DNA of 64,000 bases, taken from NCBI RefSeq assembly GCF_007830235.1, contig NZ_VLKI01000002.1:339962-403961 (forward strand). Direction: 5' to 3'. This document shows positions 60,744 to 64,000 of the stretch, piece after piece. How positions within the stretch are numbered: position 1 is the stretch's first letter; each line of letters starts with the position of its first letter. The DNA is from Cytobacillus oceanisediminis. GTDB taxonomy: Bacteria > Bacillota > Bacilli > Bacillales > Cytobacillaceae. A program made the translations under genes and the position numbers. Under the pieces are notes generated by a model, which saw only the letters and a program-made list of their open reading frames with translations, was not told the DNA's origin and made no database searches.

Positions 60744-60761
60744 AAATAGGAGGTATACAAA

Positions 60762-61592
60762 ATGAAAAAGTTTTTTATCAATTTTGCCATTTTATTTAGT
60801 TTTGTCTTATTAATTTCAGGATGTGGAACAAATAAAGCGAATCCAGAAACTCAGAAGCAAAATGCTTCAGAAGAAAAAACGGAAGGCCAGGATTTATGGG
60901 CAAAAGTTCAGGATGAAGGAAAGTTGTTAATCGGAACGGAAGGGACCTACCCTCCATTTACATTCCATGACGATAAAGGGGAACTTACCGGTTTTGATGT
61001 TGAAATTGCGAAGGAAGTTGCCAATAGGCTTGATGTGGAGCCAGTATTCCTGGAAACGCAATGGGACGCAATGTTTGCCGGTTTGGATTCAAAACGTTTT
61101 GATATGATTGCAAACCAAGTTGGAATTCGACCTGACCGTCAGGAAAAGTACGACTTTTCGGATCCATATATTTCTTCAGCCGCAGTACTGATCACTCATG
61201 AATCCAATAATACTGTTTCGAGCTTTGAAGATATTGAAGGATTAAAAGCTGCCCAATCCATGACAAGTAATTATGCCGATCTTGCAAAGTCCAATGGAGC
61301 AGAAATTGTGGGTGTGGAAGGATTTAATCAAGCAATTGAGCTAATAAACTCAAAGCGTGCAGATGTTACAATTAACGATAATTTATCGTTTTTAGATTTC
61401 AAAAAACAAAAACCTGATGCTCCTGTTAAAATAGTTGCGGAATCTGAAGATGCTTCTCAAAGCGGCTTGATGTTCCGAAAGGGAAGCGACACATTAGTGG
61501 AAGAAGTTAACAAAGCCTTAAATGAAATGATTGAGGATGGCACGTATCTAAAAATCTCGGAAAAATGGTTTGGCGAAGATGTTCTTAAGTAG
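60762..61592 (+). CDS. tcyA: Cystine/amino-acid ABC transporter substrate-binding lipoprotein
   Basis: A 276-residue lipoprotein with lipobox LISGC (Cys21) after a hydrophobic signal. The SBP family 3 fold shows [54 protein letters not shown] and the hinge YDFSDPY, parts given, typical of L-cystine binding proteins TcyA/TcyJ. It overlaps the permease gene. Substrate assignment to cystine is by similarity and gene order A-B-C. Confidence 0.78.
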   Translation: MKKFFINFAILFSFVLLISGCGTNKANPETQKQNASEEKTEGQDLWAKVQDEGKLLIGTEGTYPPFTFHDDKGELTGFDVEIAKEVANRLDVEPVFLETQWDAMFAGLDSKRFDMIANQVGIRPDRQEKYDFSDPYISSAAVLITHESNNTVSSFEDIEGLKAAQSMTSNYADLAKSNGAEIVGVEGFNQAIELINSKRADVTINDNLSFLDFKKQKPDAPVKIVAESEDASQSGLMFRKGSDTLVEEVNKALNEMIEDGTYLKISEKWFGEDVLK

Positions 61593-62280
61593 TATTTTTT
61601 TAGACCCGGAAAGGGTCGCAAGGCTTATGGAGATTGGAAAGAATTCATTCCAGCCTTTACTTGAAGGTGCCATTATTTATACCATTCCATTAACGCTGAT
61701 TTCATTTGTGTGCGGTTTGGCATTGGCGATTTTAACGGCTCTTGCACGAATTTCAGGCAATAAGGTGCTGCAGACAGTAGCTAGAATGTATGTATCAGCA
61801 GTAAGAGGAACCCCGTTGCTTGTTCAGCTTTTTATTATCTTTTATGGGCTTCCGACAATCGGAATCATTATTGACCCATTCCCTTCTGCTATTATAGGAT
61901 TTTCGTTAAATGTAGGGGCATATGCTTCAGAAATCATACGTGCAGCGATATTATCGATTCCCAAAGGGCAATGGGAGGCTGGATACTCAATTGGAATGTC
62001 ATATCCGCAAACCCTTAAGAGGATTATTCTTCCGCAGGCATCCAGGGTATCGATACCGCCTCTTTCTAACACATTTATCAGTCTTGTAAAGGATACATCT
62101 CTGGCTTCCATGATCTTGGTTACAGAGATGTTCAGAAGAGCACAGGAAATAGCAGCAACCAATTATGAATTTTTGCTCCTGTACATGCAGGCTGCCCTCA
62201 TTTATTGGGTCATTTGCTTTTTGCTCTCTGTCGTGCAGGGAAGGATTGAGAACCGCCTTGACCGGTATGTTTCTTCATGA
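61579..62280 (+). CDS. tcyB: Cystine/amino-acid ABC transporter permease
   Basis: A 233-residue permease of the His/Glu/Gln/Arg/opine family. Five membrane segments are visible and the EAA loop reads [24 protein letters not shown] near residue 135, followed by [19 protein letters not shown]. It overlaps the end of tcyA by 14 nt. ATG 61579 is used; a TTG at 61570 is also in frame. Confidence 0.82.
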   Translation: MFLSSIFLDPERVARLMEIGKNSFQPLLEGAIIYTIPLTLISFVCGLALAILTALARISGNKVLQTVARMYVSAVRGTPLLVQLFIIFYGLPTIGIIIDPFPSAIIGFSLNVGAYASEIIRAAILSIPKGQWEAGYSIGMSYPQTLKRIILPQASRVSIPPLSNTFISLVKDTSLASMILVTEMFRRAQEIAATNYEFLLLYMQAALIYWVICFLLSVVQGRIENRLDRYVSS

Positions 62281-62304
62281 AAAGGCTAGACAAGGAGCAA
62301 TTCA

Positions 62305-63039
62305 ATGATTAAGATAAAGGATTTGCATAAGCAGTTTGATCAGCTAAAAGTATTAAAAGGAATTAATCTTGAAGTGGCTAAAGGAAAAGTTGTAGTGGTA
62401 ATTGGACCGTCTGGATCAGGCAAAACAACATTATTGCGCTGCCTGAATGTGCTGGAACAGCCCACATCTGGGCAAATTGCGATTGAGGATCAAGTTCTTG
62501 ATTTCTCACAGCAAGTGCCAAAGAAGAAGATCCCTTCTTTTCGCCGCCTTACCGGAATGGTTTTTCAGAACTACAATCTCTTTCCCCATATGACTGCACT
62601 CGAAAATATTATGGAAGGACCTGTAACAGTTAAAGGTGAAAAGAAGGAGGCTGCTAGAAAAAAGGCCGAAATGCTTTTAGGGAAAGTAGGTTTGGGTGAT
62701 AAGATCCATTTTTATCCCTTTCAGCTTTCGGGAGGCCAGCAGCAGCGGGTAGGGATTGCAAGGGCACTTGCTATGGAACCAAAGGTCATGCTCTTTGATG
62801 AGCCCACTTCTGCCCTTGACCCTGAGCTTGTTGGGGAAGTGCTGAAGGTGATGAAGGATCTTGCCAATGAAGGAATGACAATGGTCGTTGTAACCCATGA
62901 AATGAGATTTGCCAGAGAAGCAGCAGATGAAGTCATTTTCATGGATGGCGGGGTGGTCGTGGAACGCGGCAATCCTGAACAGATATTCTCTAATCCAAAA
63001 GAGGCTCGCACCAAACAATTTTTAAACCTGATCCAATAA
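62305..63039 (+). CDS. tcyC: Cystine/amino-acid ABC transporter ATP-binding protein
   Basis: A 244-residue ATPase. Walker A GPSGSGKT is at 34-41, the Q-loop in [12 protein letters not shown], the signature LSGGQQQR near 145, Walker [13 protein letters not shown] near 165, and the switch histidine in VVVTHEM. It completes a one-operon importer with tcyA and tcyB, 24 nt downstream of tcyB. A terminator follows. Confidence 0.88.
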   Translation: MIKIKDLHKQFDQLKVLKGINLEVAKGKVVVVIGPSGSGKTTLLRCLNVLEQPTSGQIAIEDQVLDFSQQVPKKKIPSFRRLTGMVFQNYNLFPHMTALENIMEGPVTVKGEKKEAARKKAEMLLGKVGLGDKIHFYPFQLSGGQQQRVGIARALAMEPKVMLFDEPTSALDPELVGEVLKVMKDLANEGMTMVVVTHEMRFAREAADEVIFMDGGVVVERGNPEQIFSNPKEARTKQFLNLIQ

Positions 63040-63046
63040 ACAAAAA

Positions 63047-63073
63047 CTCCGCTGATAAACAGCGGAGTTTTTA
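63047..63073 (+). terminator. tcy operon terminator
   Basis: ACTCCGCTG and CAGCGGAGT form a perfect 9-bp stem with an ATAAA loop, followed by T5. Confidence 0.88.
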
Positions 63074-63088
63074 CATATTATCTGCGTT

Positions 63089-63121
63089 TGCTAAAAAACA
63101 ACAATAAGCTTTAACAAAGCC
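63089..63121. repeat. Right-end fragment of a type I MITE-like repeat
   Basis: GCTAAAAAACAACAATAAGC followed by TTTAACAAAGCC matches the last 33 nt of copy 1 (1572-1604). The rest of the element is missing, so this is a truncated relic. Confidence 0.7.
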
Positions 63122-63276
63122 TTGCAAAAAAAAATGCTTCCAAATTGGAAGCGAAAAAAAGGGGGATTTACACTTGTAGGAATAGTATGGCCAGCCCGTA
63201 TATCCTTTATTCATGTTTCTATAAAAAATTCAAAAAAATCTGCTATTCTAAATACTTAGGAGGAAGGAGCTTGCCT

Positions 63277-64000
63277 ATGCTGAATTTTATCAAAGACTAT
63301 AAGGACTATGAACAGTACCGGGAAAGCTTTAACACCCTTGCCTGTAAAGTATTTGGAATTACTTTTGAAAGCTGGTATAGGCAAGGGTTTTGGGGAGATC
63401 GCTATATCCCGTATTCATATGCGGACGGAAATCAGATTGTCGCCAATGTATCTGTCAATCTTGTTAACTTATTGGTTCAGGGGGAAACCTATAAAGCGAT
63501 CCAAATCGGGACCGTGATGACACATCCGGATTACCGGGGCAGAGGACTTTCCGCAGGTTTGATGACTAAAGTGATCAGTGATTATGAAAATCAATGCGAT
63601 CTAATGTACTTATTTGCCAACAGGTCTGTGCTTAACTTCTACCCGAAGTTTGGGTTTAAGCCTTATGAAGAAATTCAGTTTCGGATCGGAACAGATGACC
63701 TTGATCCTTCACCAGCAAATGGCGTCCGAAAGCTAAATGGTATGAACAGCAATGACCTGAAATTCATTCATGAATTTGCCTCGAAGAGAATTCCCGTCTC
63801 ACCCAGCCTGGCAGCTGAGGATACGGATAACATTCTTATGTTTTACTGCAGCAATGTTTTCAATGAGGATATTTACTGGCTTGAGGATGAAAGAGCGATC
63901 GTTCTATTAAAAGAAGAGCAGGAAACGCTGCATGTTTACGATGTGATCTCCCAAGCAAAGATAGATCTAAAACCTGTCCTTTCCAAATTCATTTCCGGGA
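63277..64000 (+). CDS. GNAT-family N-acetyltransferase, N-terminal part (truncated by window edge)
   Basis: Open to the window end from ATG 63277, 7-8 nt after AGGAGGAAGGAG. The acetyl-CoA site reads IGTVMTHPDYRGRGLSAGLM (near residues 75-95) and the later YLFANRSVLNFYPKFGFKPY is the usual beta-6/beta-7 part. A second, less conserved domain follows. About 241 codons are visible. The substrate is unknown. Confidence 0.8.
   Translation, partial: MLNFIKDYKDYEQYRESFNTLACKVFGITFESWYRQGFWGDRYIPYSYADGNQIVANVSVNLVNLLVQGETYKAIQIGTVMTHPDYRGRGLSAGLMTKVISDYENQCDLMYLFANRSVLNFYPKFGFKPYEEIQFRIGTDDLDPSPANGVRKLNGMNSNDLKFIHEFASKRIPVSPSLAAEDTDNILMFYCSNVFNEDIYWLEDERAIVLLKEEQETLHVYDVISQAKIDLKPVLSKFISG

Noticed and set aside
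60600..60760. S-box (SAM) riboswitch before the cystine transporter
   Set aside because: The start point is about 40 nt from the gene, leaving no room for the aptamer; only a small dyad is present.

Overview
The window is chromosomal DNA of a low-to-mid GC, Gram-positive, aerobic Bacillaceae member. Gene order follows the Bacillus subtilis hprK-lgt-yvoD-ppaX-yvoF-hisZGDBHAFI-yvcD-trxB-yvcI-rapZ-yvcK-whiA-crh-clpP and sigL/cggR-gapA-pgk-tpiA-gpmI-eno-secG-est-rnr-smpB-ssrA segments. TTG/GTG starts with strong AGGAGG-type sites, HPrK/Crh/CggR/CtsR control elements and Bacillaceae-1 type hairpins fit the same assignment. A genus such as Cytobacillus or a neighbour is a guess only.

Layout. 1-3000 (minus): MurNAc-peptidoglycan recycling genes murP, mupG (DUF871) and the start of murQ, with a cre site and a NagR-like operator upstream. 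3554-7853: hprK, lgt, yvoD, ppaX, yvoF. 8443-14937: complete histidine operon hisZGDBHAFI. 15165-16169: a NERD-domain gene broken by one amber codon. 16317-23496: yvcD, trxB, then yvcI-rapZ-yvcK-whiA-crh. 23536-24141 (minus): clpP with a CtsR operator. 24673: tRNA-Arg(CCG). 25183-34425: rpoN (sigL), a glutaredoxin-like gene, cggR-gapA and pgk-tpiA-gpmI-eno. 34590-35579 (minus): a second NERD gene. 35734-40713: secG, est, rnr, smpB and tmRNA. From 40977 on the window is accessory: two oxidoreductases, a PhoP-controlled alkaline phosphatase, a lipoprotein, a MarR/MMPL exporter pair, a third NERD gene, an SDR, a flavin monooxygenase, a DUF4097 protein, a short tyrosine recombinase, a CPA1 antiporter, an ECF sigma/anti-sigma pair, an XRE regulator with peptide deformylase, small proteins, DUF2935, a cystine ABC transporter and a partial GNAT.

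Carbon control is a theme: HPr kinase, Crh, CggR with its operator, and a cre site before murP are all present. Protein quality control is represented by clpP, smpB, ssrA and rnr.

Intergenic DNA is heavily decorated. Three repeat layers are visible: (i) MITE-like elements of about 185-240 bp with GGCTCTGTTAAA / TTTAACACAGCC-type ends; (ii) CTAGCTCCAGCGCC...GCGCTTTTCT elements, two of which contain RUCCU-loop hairpins of the Bacillaceae-1 type; (iii) five arrays of short words repeated every 20-21 nt. Each array has its own word, yet all share the period, a TAAA-like tail, and a position just downstream of an intrinsic terminator. Three of the five abut the three NERD/zinc-ribbon genes. This array/NERD association is the best candidate here for something undescribed.
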